From assembly GCF_030272615.1 (NCBI RefSeq), contig NW_026729160.1, positions 1 through 42,500 on the forward strand: a DNA stretch of 42,500 nt, read 5' to 3'. Position 1 is the stretch's first letter; each line of letters begins with the position of its first letter. The position numbers and the translations under genes were made by a program. This document shows, in pieces, positions 1 to 9,300 of this stretch. The notes beneath the pieces were generated by a model. It was not told the origin of the DNA, searched no databases, and saw only the letters and a program-made list of their open reading frames with translations. The DNA is from Cryptomeria japonica (Eukaryota > Streptophyta > Pinopsida > Cupressales > Cupressaceae).

Positions 1-187
1 GCGCACCGGGGTGCGCGCACAACGCCCGGGTTGCACCGTGGCCTGTGTGCTCGGGGCGCCTCGGGTGCGCGCTCGGTGTCGCCCCCGCGCGCGCGGTAGT
101 GCGGGCAGCGCACCCCGGCCCGGCCCGGCCCCGACGAGAACGCAAACGGGCAAAAGGTTTATTCAAATAGCATTGCGACGCCCGGCG

Positions 188-200
188 AAAAACTAAAAAA
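188..200 (-). terminator. Pol III terminator of 5S copy 1
   Basis: On the minus strand the 5S body is followed at once by six T, then AG, then five T. Pol III stops at runs of four or more T, so this is a strong double terminator. Copies 5 and 6 match it; copies 2-4 have the first run broken. Confidence 0.85.
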
Positions 201-318
201 GGGTGCAACACCGGGACTTCCCGGGAGGTCACCCATCCCAGTACTACTCCGGCCCAAGCGCGCTTAACTGCGGAGTTCTGATGGGATCCGGTGCACTAAC
301 GCTGGTATGATCGCACCC
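201..318 (-). rRNA. 5S: 5S ribosomal RNA, copy 1
   Basis: RNA component of the large ribosomal subunit, transcribed by RNA polymerase III. The visible body is 118 nt; one or two terminal U from the T-run would bring it to the usual 119-121 nt. The ends GGGTGC and GCACCC pair as helix I. The internal promoter is intact: an A-box region around nt 50-64 (CAGTTAAGCGCGCTTGG) and a C-box region around nt 80-95 (GGATGGGTGACCTCC). The segment GCGTTAGTGC near nt 17-26 is typical of gymnosperm and other non-angiosperm 5S; flowering plants usually have GCACTAA there. Nothing breaks the helices, so the gene looks functional. It points leftward, opposite to the Pol I promoters at 33-37 kb. Confidence 0.97.
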
Positions 319-353
319 GTTATGAGCTTGTCGCAGTGTGTACTTAGCAAACC
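319..353 (-). promoter_or_regulatory. 5S upstream region
   Basis: Read on the minus strand, position -1 is C, as in characterised plant 5S genes. The TATA position (about -28 to -23) holds TAAGTA rather than a TATATA box. The region is unchanged in all six units. The -1 C and the weak AT stretch are seen; promoter activity is inferred from known plant 5S genes. Confidence 0.55.
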
Positions 354-720
354 GCGACCCACGTGCGAATCCACCCCGGCCACCCACCCCCGTCGAGGTG
401 CACACCCTCCCTCGCGAAGTGCGCCCCGTTCGCCAAGTGTGAGCCCTGCCCGGGTGCGCGCACCTTGCTAGGGCGTCGGGTGTGCACCCGGCCCGGCCTA
501 CGTGCGTGCACCTGGACGGGGCGTCGTGTGCGTGCAGTGTCCCGTCTGCAACGCGGTGCCCACACACCACCTCGGGCGCAACGACCTGCGCTCACATGTG
601 GGCCGAGTGCACCTTGGTGCATGTTCGGGGCGCCTCGGGTGCACGCTCGATCTTGCCCCGGTGCACCAAGGCGCTCGGTTTGCCCCGGGTGCGCACTTGG
701 TGCAAGGTGGGCACCCAAAA
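354..720. other. GC-rich spacer upstream of 5S
   Basis: GC-rich, with scattered GTGCAC and GTGCGC palindromes (for example CGGGTGCGCGCACC near 446). Open frames exist in several frames but none has a recognisable product. No further gene or promoter is visible. It recurs unchanged in each unit. Confidence 0.6.
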
Positions 721-1085
721 TAGGGATCAAGCACCAAAACACAAGTTTCGGGATGCAAAATGGGACCCAAGGACCACAAATGCGTTCCAAGACCCATGAT
801 GGGTCCACGAGAACAAAAATGTGTTCCGAGACTTAATAAACAAATATTGGGTTTTAGGAGAAGAAACATGCTCTGATGCCCAAAACGAGAATCGACCCCG
901 AAAAGGCCACAGGCCAAAAGTGGGATGCGAGACAAAAAAAAAAGGGACCCGAGGACCAAAATTGGGTTCCCAGGTCGAAGACAGGGCAACCGGACAAGAA
1001 ACGACCTCTAAGGCTCGAAATGAGTCCCGACGACTAAAACTTGACAAGAAGCACCCATCAGGCACCCAACTCGACACCCATGGGA
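721..1085. repeat. A-rich block with degenerate GGGACCC-AGGACC repeats
   Basis: Composition changes sharply from GC-rich to A-rich. Short degenerate repeats are visible (GGGACCCAAGGACC near 762, GGGACCCGAGGACC near 944). It includes an A-run ending at 943 that is ten A in copy 1 and nine A plus T in the other copies. It lies about 400-770 bp upstream of the 5S gene. Function unknown. Confidence 0.6.
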
Positions 1086-1608
1086 TGCCGACCCACCCGG
1101 GCTTCCACCTAGCACACCTTGGCACCCACCCACCCTCGCACCCAACCTCGCACCCAACTTAGCACCTTTGAACCCACATTGGCACTCACCCTGACCCTGG
1201 CACCTTGGAACCCACATTGGCACTCACCTTGACCCTGGCACCCACCTTTGCACTCACCTTGGGACCCACCCTGGCTCCCACCTCGGCACCCACCCAGACA
1301 CCCACCTTGGTTCCTTGGCACCCACCTTGGATCCTTGGCACCCACCCCGACACCCACCTTGGCACGCAACTTGGCTACTTGCCACCCACCTTGGCTCCTT
1401 GACGCCCACCCCGACAACCACCCCGTGACCTACCCTGGCTAGGGTTGGTGCACACCCACCCTGGTGCCCACCTTGGCACCCACCCCATGACCCACCTTGG
1501 CACGCACCTTAGTACCCACCCCGTTACCCACCCTAGGACCCACCCCGTGACCCACCTTGGCCAGGGTGGGTGCCTTGGTGCGCACAACTTGCCTGGGCTG
1601 CACACCAG
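1086..1608. repeat. CACCC minisatellite
   Basis: Degenerate tandem repeat of roughly 10-22 bp built from ACCCACCTTGGC. The plus strand is almost wholly pyrimidine plus A, so the minus strand carries dense GGG runs. It occurs in every unit; in the sixth unit it is the point where the unit breaks off and the minisatellite expands. Confidence 0.85.
1125..1143 (-). other. Potential G-quadruplex motif
   Basis: The plus strand reads four CCC tracts with spacers A, A and TCGCA, so the minus strand has four GGG tracts with loops of 5, 1 and 1 nt. That satisfies the usual G3+N1-7 rule. The equivalent in unit 2 is at 7160-7178, and it recurs in the others. Folding is inferred. Confidence 0.5.
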
Positions 1609-1738
1609 GGCGGGCTCAAGATGGCACCCGCGTTCCGTTTTTTTCACTATCTTTCAAAACGGAAATTTTAAAATCTCGTTTTTTTTTTTTTTTTTGCCTT
1701 TTCTGGAAATTAGTGAAGGCAGCGCATCAAAGGTGCGC
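1597..1738. repeat. AT-rich module M1
   Basis: First of seven related modules in the unit. It has a GGGCGGGCTCAAGATGG lead, an inverted repeat TTCCGTTTT / AAAACGGAA (1633-1641 and 1656-1664, 14-nt loop), a T-run of 17 (16 in copies 2 and 3), a second small stem TGCCTT / AAGGCA (1695-1700 and 1716-1721), then GCGCATCAAAGG leading into GTGCGC. No coding or known mobile-element signature. Confidence 0.75.
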
Positions 1739-2117
1739 AATGCTGGTGCGAACCCGGGAGCGCTCCGATGTGTGCTCCAAGGTGCGGCGTGCACGAAGTC
1801 CGAGCCCGGCTTGCCCCGGGTGCGCACCTCGCGTGCACCTTCGCCGGGGTGAGCACCTTGGCTGGGTTGCGCGCCCTGGTGCGCACCAAGGAGCGCTCTG
1901 AAGTGTGCTCCAAGGTGCGGCGTGCACGAAGTCGGAGCTCGGTTTGCCCCGGGTGTGCACCTCGGGTGCGCACCTCGCGTGCACCTTCGCTGCGGTGGGC
2001 ACCTTGGCTGGGTTGCGCGCCTTGGTGGGCACCATGCAGTGCACGAAGTCGGAGCCCGGTTTGCCCCGGGCGCGCACCTCCGCCAGGGTGGGCACCTTGG
2101 TGCGCACAACTTGCCTG

Positions 2118-2252
2118 GGCTGCGCACCAGGAAGGGCTCAAGATGGCACCCGCGTTCCGTTTTTTTCACTATCTTTCAGAACGGAAATTTTAAAATATCG
2201 TTTTTTTTTGCCTTTTCTGGAAATTAGTGAAGGCAGCGCATCAAAGGTGCGC
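2118..2252. repeat. AT-rich module M2
   Basis: Same order of elements as M1, with GAAGGG instead of GGCGGG in the lead, a single A to G change inside the inverted repeat arm (CAGAACGG) and a shorter T-run. Confidence 0.7.
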
Positions 2253-2472
2253 AACGCTGGTGCGAACCTGGGAGCGCTCCGATGTGTGCTCCAAGGTGCG
2301 GCGTGCACGAAGTCGGAGCCCGGTTTGCCCCGGGTGCGCCCTGGTGGGCACCATGGTGCGCACCAAGGAGCGCTCCGAAGTGTGCTCCAAGGTGCGGCCT
2401 GCACGAAGTCGGAGCCCGGTTTGCCCCGGGCGTGCACCGCGGGTGGGCACCTTGGTGCGCATGCCTTGCCTG

Positions 2473-2608
2473 GGCTGCGCACCAGGGCGGGCTCAAGATG
2501 GCACCCGCGTTCCGTTTTTTTCACTATCTTTCAAAACGGAAATTTTAAAATCTCATTTTTTTTTGCCTTTTCTGGAAATTAGTGAAGGCAGCGCATCAAA
2601 GGTGCGCA
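2473..2608. repeat. AT-rich module M3
   Basis: Close copy of M1: intact TTCCGTTTT / AAAACGGAA stem, shorter T-run, intact TGCCTT / AAGGCA stem. Confidence 0.7.
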
Positions 2609-2770
2609 CCTCGCTGCCCACCACGGTGCGCAACGCCGGTGGGCACCCGGGAGTGCTTCGAAGTGTGCTCCAAGGTGCTGCGTGCACGTTGTCGGAGCCC
2701 GGTTTGCCCCGGGTGCGCACCTCGCGTGCACCTTCGTCGGGGTGGGCACCTTGGCTGGGTTTGCCCCGGC

Positions 2771-2862
2771 TGCGCTCCGAAGCGGGGTTATTGGAGCGCC
2801 GCCTCTTTTTTTGTCGGAGCGTTTGGTGGGGTTTCTCGCATTGGCTCTTCCCAGGCCCGGTT
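2771..2862. repeat. Module N, copy 1
   Basis: A 92-bp block beginning TGCGCTCCGAAGCGGGGTTA, with a T-run of seven and the words GAGCGTTTGGTGGGG and CTCGCATTGGCTCTTCCC. A second copy lies at 3240-3331. It is found only twice per unit and has no recognised relative. Confidence 0.65.
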
Positions 2863-2941
2863 GCCACCCTGGCGCGCACGAAGTCGGAAGTAGGGTTAAT
2901 TGCCCGGGTGCGCACCTTTGCCAGGGTGGGCACCTTACCTG

Positions 2942-3078
2942 GGCTGTGCACCAGGGCGGGCTCAAGATGGCACCCGCGTTCCGTTTTTTTCACTATCTTT
3001 CAAAACGGAAATTTTAAAATCTCCTCTTTTTTTTGCCTTTTCTGGAAATTAGTGAAGGCAGCGCATCAAAGGTGCGCA
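2942..3078. repeat. AT-rich module M4
   Basis: Copy of M1 with TCTCC before the T-run; both small stems are kept. Confidence 0.7.
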
Positions 3079-3239
3079 CCTCGCTGCCCACCTTGGTGTG
3101 CTCTGAGGTGCGCACCCGGGAGCGCTACGAAGTGTGCTCCAAGGTGCGGCGTGCACGTTGTCGGAGCCCGGTTTGCCCCGGGTGCGCACCTCGCCTGCAC
3201 CTTGGCCGGGGTGGGCACCCTGGCTGGGTTTGCCCAGGG

Positions 3240-3331
3240 TGCGCTCCGAAGCGGGGTTACTGGAGCGCCCCCTCTTTTTTTGTCAGAGCGTTTGGTGGGG
3301 TTTCTCGCATTGGCTCTTCCCAGGCCCGGTT
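3240..3331. repeat. Module N, copy 2
   Basis: Second copy of the 92-bp N block, same length as the first, with scattered substitutions (GTTACTGG for GTTATTGG, TGTCAGAG for TGTCGGAG). The 470-bp spacing between N copies matches the M3-M4 and M4-M5 spacing, so M and N seem to have been duplicated together. Confidence 0.65.
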
Positions 3332-3437
3332 GTTGGGTGCGCTCCCACCCTGGCGCGCGCGAAGTTGGAAGTTGGGTTAATTGCCCGGGCGCGCACCTTC
3401 GCCAGGGTGGGCACCTTGGTGCGCACACCTTGGCTGG

Positions 3438-3571
3438 GCTGCGCACCAGGGCGGGCTCAAGATGGCACCAGCATTCCCTTTTTCTCACTATCTTTCAAAA
3501 CGGAAATTTTAAAATCTCGTTTTTTTTTGCCTTTTATGGAAATTAGTGAAGGCATCGCATCAAAGGTGCGC
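3438..3571. repeat. AT-rich module M5
   Basis: Copy of M1 with CATTCCCTTTTTCTC where the other copies have the left arm of the inverted repeat, so this stem is broken. TTTATGG replaces TTTCTGG and GGCATCGC replaces GGCAGCGC. Confidence 0.7.
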
Positions 3572-4410
3572 ACCTCGCTGCCCACCTTGGTGTGCTCCGA
3601 GGTGCCCACCACGGTGCGCTCCGAGGTGCCCACCACGGTGCGCAACGCCGGTGCGAACCCGGGAGCGCCCCGATGTGTGCTCCAAGGTGCGGCGTGCACG
3701 AAGCCGGACCCCGGTTTGCCCCGGGTGCGCACCTCGCGTGCACCTTGGTGCGCACACCTTGGCTGGGTTGCGCGGCCTGGTGGGCACCATGGTGCGCACC
3801 AAGGAGCGCTCCAAAGTGTGCTCCAAGGTGCGGCGTGCACGAAGTCCTAGCCCGGTTTGCCCCGGGTGCGCACCTTCGCCGCGGTGGGCACCATGGCGTG
3901 CACGAAGTCGGAGCCCGGTTTGCCCCGGGTGCGCACCTCGCGTGCACCTTCGCCGGGGTGGGCACCTCGGCTGGGTTGCGCGCCCTGGTGCGCACCAAGG
4001 AGCGCTCCGAAGTGTGCTCCAAGGTGCGGCGTGCACGAAGTCGGAGCCCGGTTTGCCCCGGGTGCGCACCTTCGCCGCGGTGGGCACCCTGGTGCGCACC
4101 ATGGCGTGCACGAAGTCGGAGCCCGGTTTGCCCCGGGTGCGCACCTCGCGTGCACCTTCGGCGGGGTTGCGCGCCCTGGTGCGCACCAAGGAGCGCTCCG
4201 AAGTGTGCTCCAAGGTGCGGCGTGCACGAAGTCGGAGCCCGGTTTGCCCCGGGTGCGCACCTCGCGTGCACCTTCGGCGGGGTTGCGCGCCCTGGTGGGC
4301 ACCATGGTGCGCACCAAGGAGCGCTCCGAAGTGTGCTCCAAGGTGCGGCGTGCACGAAGTCGGAGCCCGGTTTGCCCCGGGTGCGCACCTCGCGTGCACC
4401 TTCGCCGCGG

Positions 4411-4824
4411 TGGGCACCATGGCGTGCACGAAGTCGGAGCCCGGTTTGCCCCGGGTGCGCACCTCGCGTGCACCTTCGCCGGGGTGGGCACCTCGGCTGG
4501 GTTGCGCGCCCTGGTGCGCACCAAGGAGCGCTCCGAAGTGTGCTCCAAGGTGCGGCGTGCACGAAGTCGGAGCCCGGTTTGCCCCGGGTGCGCACCTCGC
4601 GTGCACCTTCGCCGCGGTGGGCACCATGGCGTGCACGAAGTCGGAGCCCGGTTTGCCCCGGGTGCGCACCCCGCGTGCACCTTCGCCGGGGTGGGCACCT
4701 CGGCTGGGTTGCGCGCCCTGGTGCGCACCAAGGAGCGCTCCGAAGTGTGCTCCAAGGTGCGGCGTGCACGAAGTCGGAGCCCGGTTTGCCCCGGGTGCGC
4801 ACCTCGCGTGCACCTTCGCCGCGG
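4411..4824. repeat. 207-bp tandem duplication inside the palindromic domain
   Basis: 4411-4617 and 4618-4824 are adjacent copies of the same 207 bp, differing visibly at 4671 (CCCCGCG for CCTCGCG). Partial copies flank them. Because 207 is divisible by three, each open frame stays open across copies, which accounts for the very long apparent ORFs here. Confidence 0.75.
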
Positions 4825-5010
4825 TGGGCACCTTGGCTGGGTTGGGCACCATTGAGCGCTCCGAAGTGTGCTCCAAGGTGCGCACCATGGCCCTCCAAGG
4901 TGCGCAGCATGGCGTGCACGAAGTCGGAGCCCGGTTTGCCCCGGGTGCGCACCTCGCGTGCACCTTCGCCAGGGTGGGCACCTCGGTGCGCACACCTTCT
5001 CAATGTTTTC

Positions 5011-5055
5011 TTGCCTTTTCTGGAAATTGGTGAAGGCAGCGCATCAAAGGTGCGC
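5011..5055. repeat. Partial AT-rich module M6
   Basis: Only the right part of the module remains: TTGCCTTTTCTGGAAATT, then GGTGAAGGCAGCGCATCAAA. The left inverted repeat and T-run are absent. Confidence 0.65.
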
Positions 5056-5645
5056 ACCTCGGTGTGCTCCGAGGTGCGAACCCGAGAGCGCTCCGAGGTG
5101 CCCACGAAGTCGAAAGTCGGGTTAATTGCATTGTTTTCCCCGGGTGCGCTCCGAGGTGCGCAACATCGGTGCGCACCAAGGAGGGCTCCGAAGTGTGCTC
5201 CAAGGTGCGCACGATTCGGAGCTCGGTTTGCCCGGGGTGCGCACACCTTGGCTGGGTTGCGCACCCTTTGTGCGCTCCAAGGTGCGCACGAAGTCGGAGC
5301 TCGGTTTGCCCCGGGTGCGCACCTTCGCCAGGGTGCGCACCTTGATGCGCACGCCTTGGCTGGGCTGCGCACCTTGGTGGGCGCCATGGTGCGCACCTTT
5401 CGTGCGCTCCAAGGTGCGCACGAAGTCGGAGCTCGGTTTGCCCCGGGTGCGCACCTTGGTGGGCGCCATGGTGCACTCCGAGGTGCCCAAGATTGGTGCG
5501 CACCAAGGAGCGCTCCGAAGTGCGCTCCAAGGTGCGCAGGTGCGCGCGAAGTCGAAAGTTGGGTTAATTGTCCGGTTTGCCTCGGGTGCGCACCTTGCGT
5601 GCACCTTCGCCAGGGTGGGCGCCTTGGTGCGCACACCTTGGCTGG

Positions 5646-5795
5646 GCTGCGCACCCGGGCGCGCACACCTTGGCACCCGCGTTTCCTTCATTTTAAATTT
5701 TTTTTTTTTACAATCTCTCAAGTGGGAAATTCTATAATCTCAACTTTTTTTGCCTTTTCAGGAAACTTTTGAATGGAGCGCATCATTGGTGCGCT
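5646..5795. repeat. Diverged AT-rich module M7
   Basis: Most diverged member: T-run near 5698-5709, then ACAATCTCTCAAGTGGGAAA, a second T-run, GCCTTTTCAGGAAACTTTTG and GCGCATCATTGGTGCGC. Same order of elements as M1 but poor sequence match. Confidence 0.55.
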
Positions 5796-6235
5796 CCGAA
5801 GTGTGCTCCAAGGTGCGCACCTCTGGTGTGCTCCAAAGCTCTCTCCAGCTGCGTGCACCTGCCCCGGCCGCGCACCCGGCCCCGCCCAGCTTCGCTCACC
5901 TGTCCCGGGCGTCTGGTGCGGAACCTTAGAGTAAGAAACATCACCGTGCACCTTGGCCAACGTGCGCGACTCGACCGAGCGCGCACTGGCCGAGGTGCAC
6001 ACCGATTTCACCTGGGTGCGCGCGCAGCACCTCGGGCGCACCGGGGTGCGCGCACAACGCCCGGGTTGCACCGTGGCCTGTGTGCTCGGGGCGCCTCGGG
6101 TGCGCGCTCGGTGTCGCCCCCGCGCGCGCGGTAGTGCGGGCAGCGCACCCCGGCCCGGCCCGGCCCCGACGAGAACGCAAACGGGCAAAAGGTTTATTCA
6201 AATAGCATTGCGACGCCCGGCGAAAAACTAAGAAA
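5796..6235. other. GC-rich tail leading to the next 5S
   Basis: GC-rich stretch downstream (in the 5S sense) of the next 5S gene, with CCCGGCC and GCGCGC runs and the only AT-leaning patch GAGTAAGAAACATCACC near 5930. Just before the 5S terminator it holds TTTATTCAAATAGCATTGC. No gene seen. Confidence 0.55.
6223..6235 (-). terminator. Interrupted Pol III terminator of 5S copy 2
   Basis: Minus strand reads TTTCTTAGTTTTT. A single transition at 6232 cuts the first run to three T, below the usual Pol III threshold; the second run of five T would then be the stop, giving a 3' end several nucleotides longer. Confidence 0.75.
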
Positions 6236-6353
6236 GGGTGCAACACCGGGACTTCCCGGGAGGTCACCCATCCCAGTACTACTCCGGCCCAAGCGCGCTT
6301 AACTGCGGAGTTCTGATGGGATCCGGTGCACTAACGCTGGTATGATCGCACCC
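6236..6353 (-). rRNA. 5S: 5S ribosomal RNA, copy 2
   Basis: 118-nt body identical to copy 1, with the same upstream region. It differs only in the weakened first T-run next to its 3' end. Confidence 0.97.
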
Positions 6354-9300
6354 GTTATGAGCTTGTCGCAGTGTGTACTTAGCAAACCGCGACCCACGTG
6401 CGAATCCACCCCGGCCACCCACCCCCGTCGAGGTGCACACCCTCCCTCGCGAAGTGCGCCCCGTTCGCCAAGTGTGAGCCCTGCCCGGGTGCGCGCACCT
6501 TGCTAGGGCGTCGGGTGTGCACCCGGCCCGGCCTACGTGCGTGCACCTGGACGGGGCGTCGTGTGCGTGCAGTGTCCCGTCTGCAACGCGGTGCCCACAC
6601 ACCACCTCGGGCGCAACGACCTGCGCTCACATGTGGGCCGAGTGCACCTTGGTGCATGTTCGGGGCGCCTCGGGTGCACGCTCGATCTTGCCCCGGTGCA
6701 CCAAGGCGCTCGGTTTGCCCCGGGTGCGCACTTGGTGCAAGGTGGGCACCCAAAATAGGGATCAAGCACCAAAACACAAGTTTCGGGATGCAAAATGGGA
6801 CCCAAGGACCACAAATGCGTTCCAAGACCCATGATGGGTCCACGAGAACAAAAATGTGTTCCGAGACTTAATAAACAAATATTGGGTTTTAGGAGAAGAA
6901 ACATGCTCTGATGCCCAAAACGAGAATCGACCCCGAAAAGGCCACAGGCCAAAAGTGGGATGCGAGACAAAAAAAAATGGGACCCGAGGACCAAAATTGG
7001 GTTCCCAGGTCGAAGACAGGGCAACCGGACAAGAAACGACCTCTAAGGCTCGAAATGAGTCCCGACGACTAAAACTTGACAAGAAGCACCCATCAGGCAC
7101 CCAACTCGACACCCATGGGATGCCGACCCACCCGGGCTTCCACCTAGCACACCTTGGCACCCACCCACCCTCGCACCCAACCTCGCACCCAACTTAGCAC
7201 CTTTGAACCCACATTGGCACTCACCCTGACCCTGGCACCTTGGAACCCACATTGGCACTCACCTTGACCCTGGCACCCACCTTTGCACTCACCTTGGGAC
7301 CCACCCTGGCTCCCACCTCGGCACCCACCCAGACACCCACCTTGGTTCCTTGGCACCCACCTTGGATCCTTGGCACCCACCCCGACACCCACCTTGGCAC
7401 GCAACTTGGCTACTTGCCACCCACCTTGGCTCCTTGACGCCCACCCCGACAACCACCCCGTGACCTACCCTGGCTAGGGTTGGTGCACACCCACCCTGGT
7501 GCCCACCTTGGCACCCACCCCATGACCCACCTTGGCACGCACCTTAGTACCCACCCCGTTACCCACCCTAGGACCCACCCCGTGACCCACCTTGGCCAGG
7601 GTGGGTGCCTTGGTGCGCACAACTTGCCTGGGCTGCACACCAGGGCGGGCTCAAGATGGCACCCGCGTTCCGTTTTTTTCACTATCTTTCAAAACGGAAA
7701 TTTTAAAATCTCGTTTTTTTTTTTTTTTTGCCTTTTCTGGAAATTAGTGAAGGCAGCGCATCAAAGGTGCGCAATGCTGGTGCGAACCCGGGAGCGCTCC
7801 GATGTGTGCTCCAAGGTGCGGCGTGCACGAAGTCCGAGCCCGGCTTGCCCCGGGTGCGCACCTCGCGTGCACCTTCGCCGGGGTGAGCACCTTGGCTGGG
7901 TTGCGCGCCCTGGTGCGCACCAAGGAGCGCTCTGAAGTGTGCTCCAAGGTGCGGCGTGCACGAAGTCGGAGCTCGGTTTGCCCCGGGTGTGCACCTCGGG
8001 TGCGCACCTCGCGTGCACCTTCGCTGCGGTGGGCACCTTGGCTGGGTTGCGCGCCTTGGTGGGCACCATGCAGTGCACGAAGTCGGAGCCCGGTTTGCCC
8101 CGGGCGCGCACCTCCGCCAGGGTGGGCACCTTGGTGCGCACAACTTGCCTGGGCTGCGCACCAGGAAGGGCTCAAGATGGCACCCGCGTTCCGTTTTTTT
8201 CACTATCTTTCAGAACGGAAATTTTAAAATATCGTTTTTTTTTGCCTTTTCTGGAAATTAGTGAAGGCAGCGCATCAAAGGTGCGCAACGCTGGTGCGAA
8301 CCTGGGAGCGCTCCGATGTGTGCTCCAAGGTGCGGCGTGCACGAAGTCGGAGCCCGGTTTGCCCCGGGTGCGCCCTGGTGGGCACCATGGTGCGCACCAA
8401 GGAGCGCTCCGAAGTGTGCTCCAAGGTGCGGCCTGCACGAAGTCGGAGCCCGGTTTGCCCCGGGCGTGCACCGCGGGTGGGCACCTTGGTGCGCATGCCT
8501 TGCCTGGGCTGCGCACCAGGGCGGGCTCAAGATGGCACCCGCGTTCCGTTTTTTTCACTATCTTTCAAAACGGAAATTTTAAAATCTCATTTTTTTTTGC
8601 CTTTTCTGGAAATTAGTGAAGGCAGCGCATCAAAGGTGCGCACCTCGCTGCCCACCACGGTGCGCAACGCCGGTGGGCACCCGGGAGTGCTTCGAAGTGT
8701 GCTCCAAGGTGCTGCGTGCACGTTGTCGGAGCCCGGTTTGCCCCGGGTGCGCACCTCGCGTGCACCTTCGTCGGGGTGGGCACCTTGGCTGGGTTTGCCC
8801 CGGCTGCGCTCCGAAGCGGGGTTATTGGAGCGCCGCCTCTTTTTTTGTCGGAGCGTTTGGTGGGGTTTCTCGCATTGGCTCTTCCCAGGCCCGGTTGCCA
8901 CCCTGGCGCGCACGAAGTCGGAAGTAGGGTTAATTGCCCGGGTGCGCACCTTTGCCAGGGTGGGCACCTTACCTGGGCTGTGCACCAGGGCGGGCTCAAG
9001 ATGGCACCCGCGTTCCGTTTTTTTCACTATCTTTCAAAACGGAAATTTTAAAATCTCCTCTTTTTTTTGCCTTTTCTGGAAATTAGTGAAGGCAGCGCAT
9101 CAAAGGTGCGCACCTCGCTGCCCACCTTGGTGTGCTCTGAGGTGCGCACCCGGGAGCGCTACGAAGTGTGCTCCAAGGTGCGGCGTGCACGTTGTCGGAG
9201 CCCGGTTTGCCCCGGGTGCGCACCTCGCCTGCACCTTGGCCGGGGTGGGCACCCTGGCTGGGTTTGCCCAGGGTGCGCTCCGAAGCGGGGTTACTGGAGC

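Larger units (their letters stand above)
1739..5645. repeat. GTGCGCACC palindromic subrepeat domain
   Basis: About 3.9 kb of nested repeats built from a few words: GGTGCGCACC (a perfect 10-bp palindrome), GAGCGCTCCGAAGTGTGCTC, GCGTGCACGAAGTCGGAGCC and TTTGCCCCGGGTGCGC. It is very rich in CpG. The AT-rich M modules and two N modules interrupt it. Stop codons are rare in all frames, which yields spurious open frames on both strands. No gene is supported. The copies lie at about +6,035, +12,069, +18,103 and +24,137 in units 2 to 5; unit 6 lacks this domain. Confidence 0.85.
1..6035. repeat. 5S-bearing 6-kb tandem unit, copy 1
   Basis: The sequence at 1 recurs at 6036, 12070, 18104, 24138 and 30173, which defines a head-to-tail unit of 6,034-6,035 bp. 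The window edge sets the phase. Internal order: GC-rich tail of the 5S transcription unit (1-187), Pol III terminator and 5S gene (188-318), GC-rich spacer (319-720), A-rich block (721-1085), CACCC minisatellite (1086-1608), GTGCGCACC domain with AT-rich modules (1597-5795) and a GC-rich tail (5796-6035). Copy 1 differs from the others by A instead of T at 943 and by one extra T in the T-run ending near 1695. Plant 5S units are usually a few hundred bp, so this one is roughly ten times the norm. Confidence 0.97.

Noticed and set aside
1597-1738. AT-rich module as a SINE or MITE
   Set aside because: There is a small inverted repeat and a T-run, but no Pol III A/B boxes, terminal inverted repeats at the module ends or target-site duplications could be seen.
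3543-5772. Very long open frames on both strands (about 700 codons), repeated in each 6-kb unit
   Set aside because: Overlapping frames are open on both strands at once, the residues are dominated by A, P, R, G and C, and the frames follow the 207-bp and palindromic repeats. No start context, domain or codon bias supports a protein. This is what stop-poor GC-rich repeats give.
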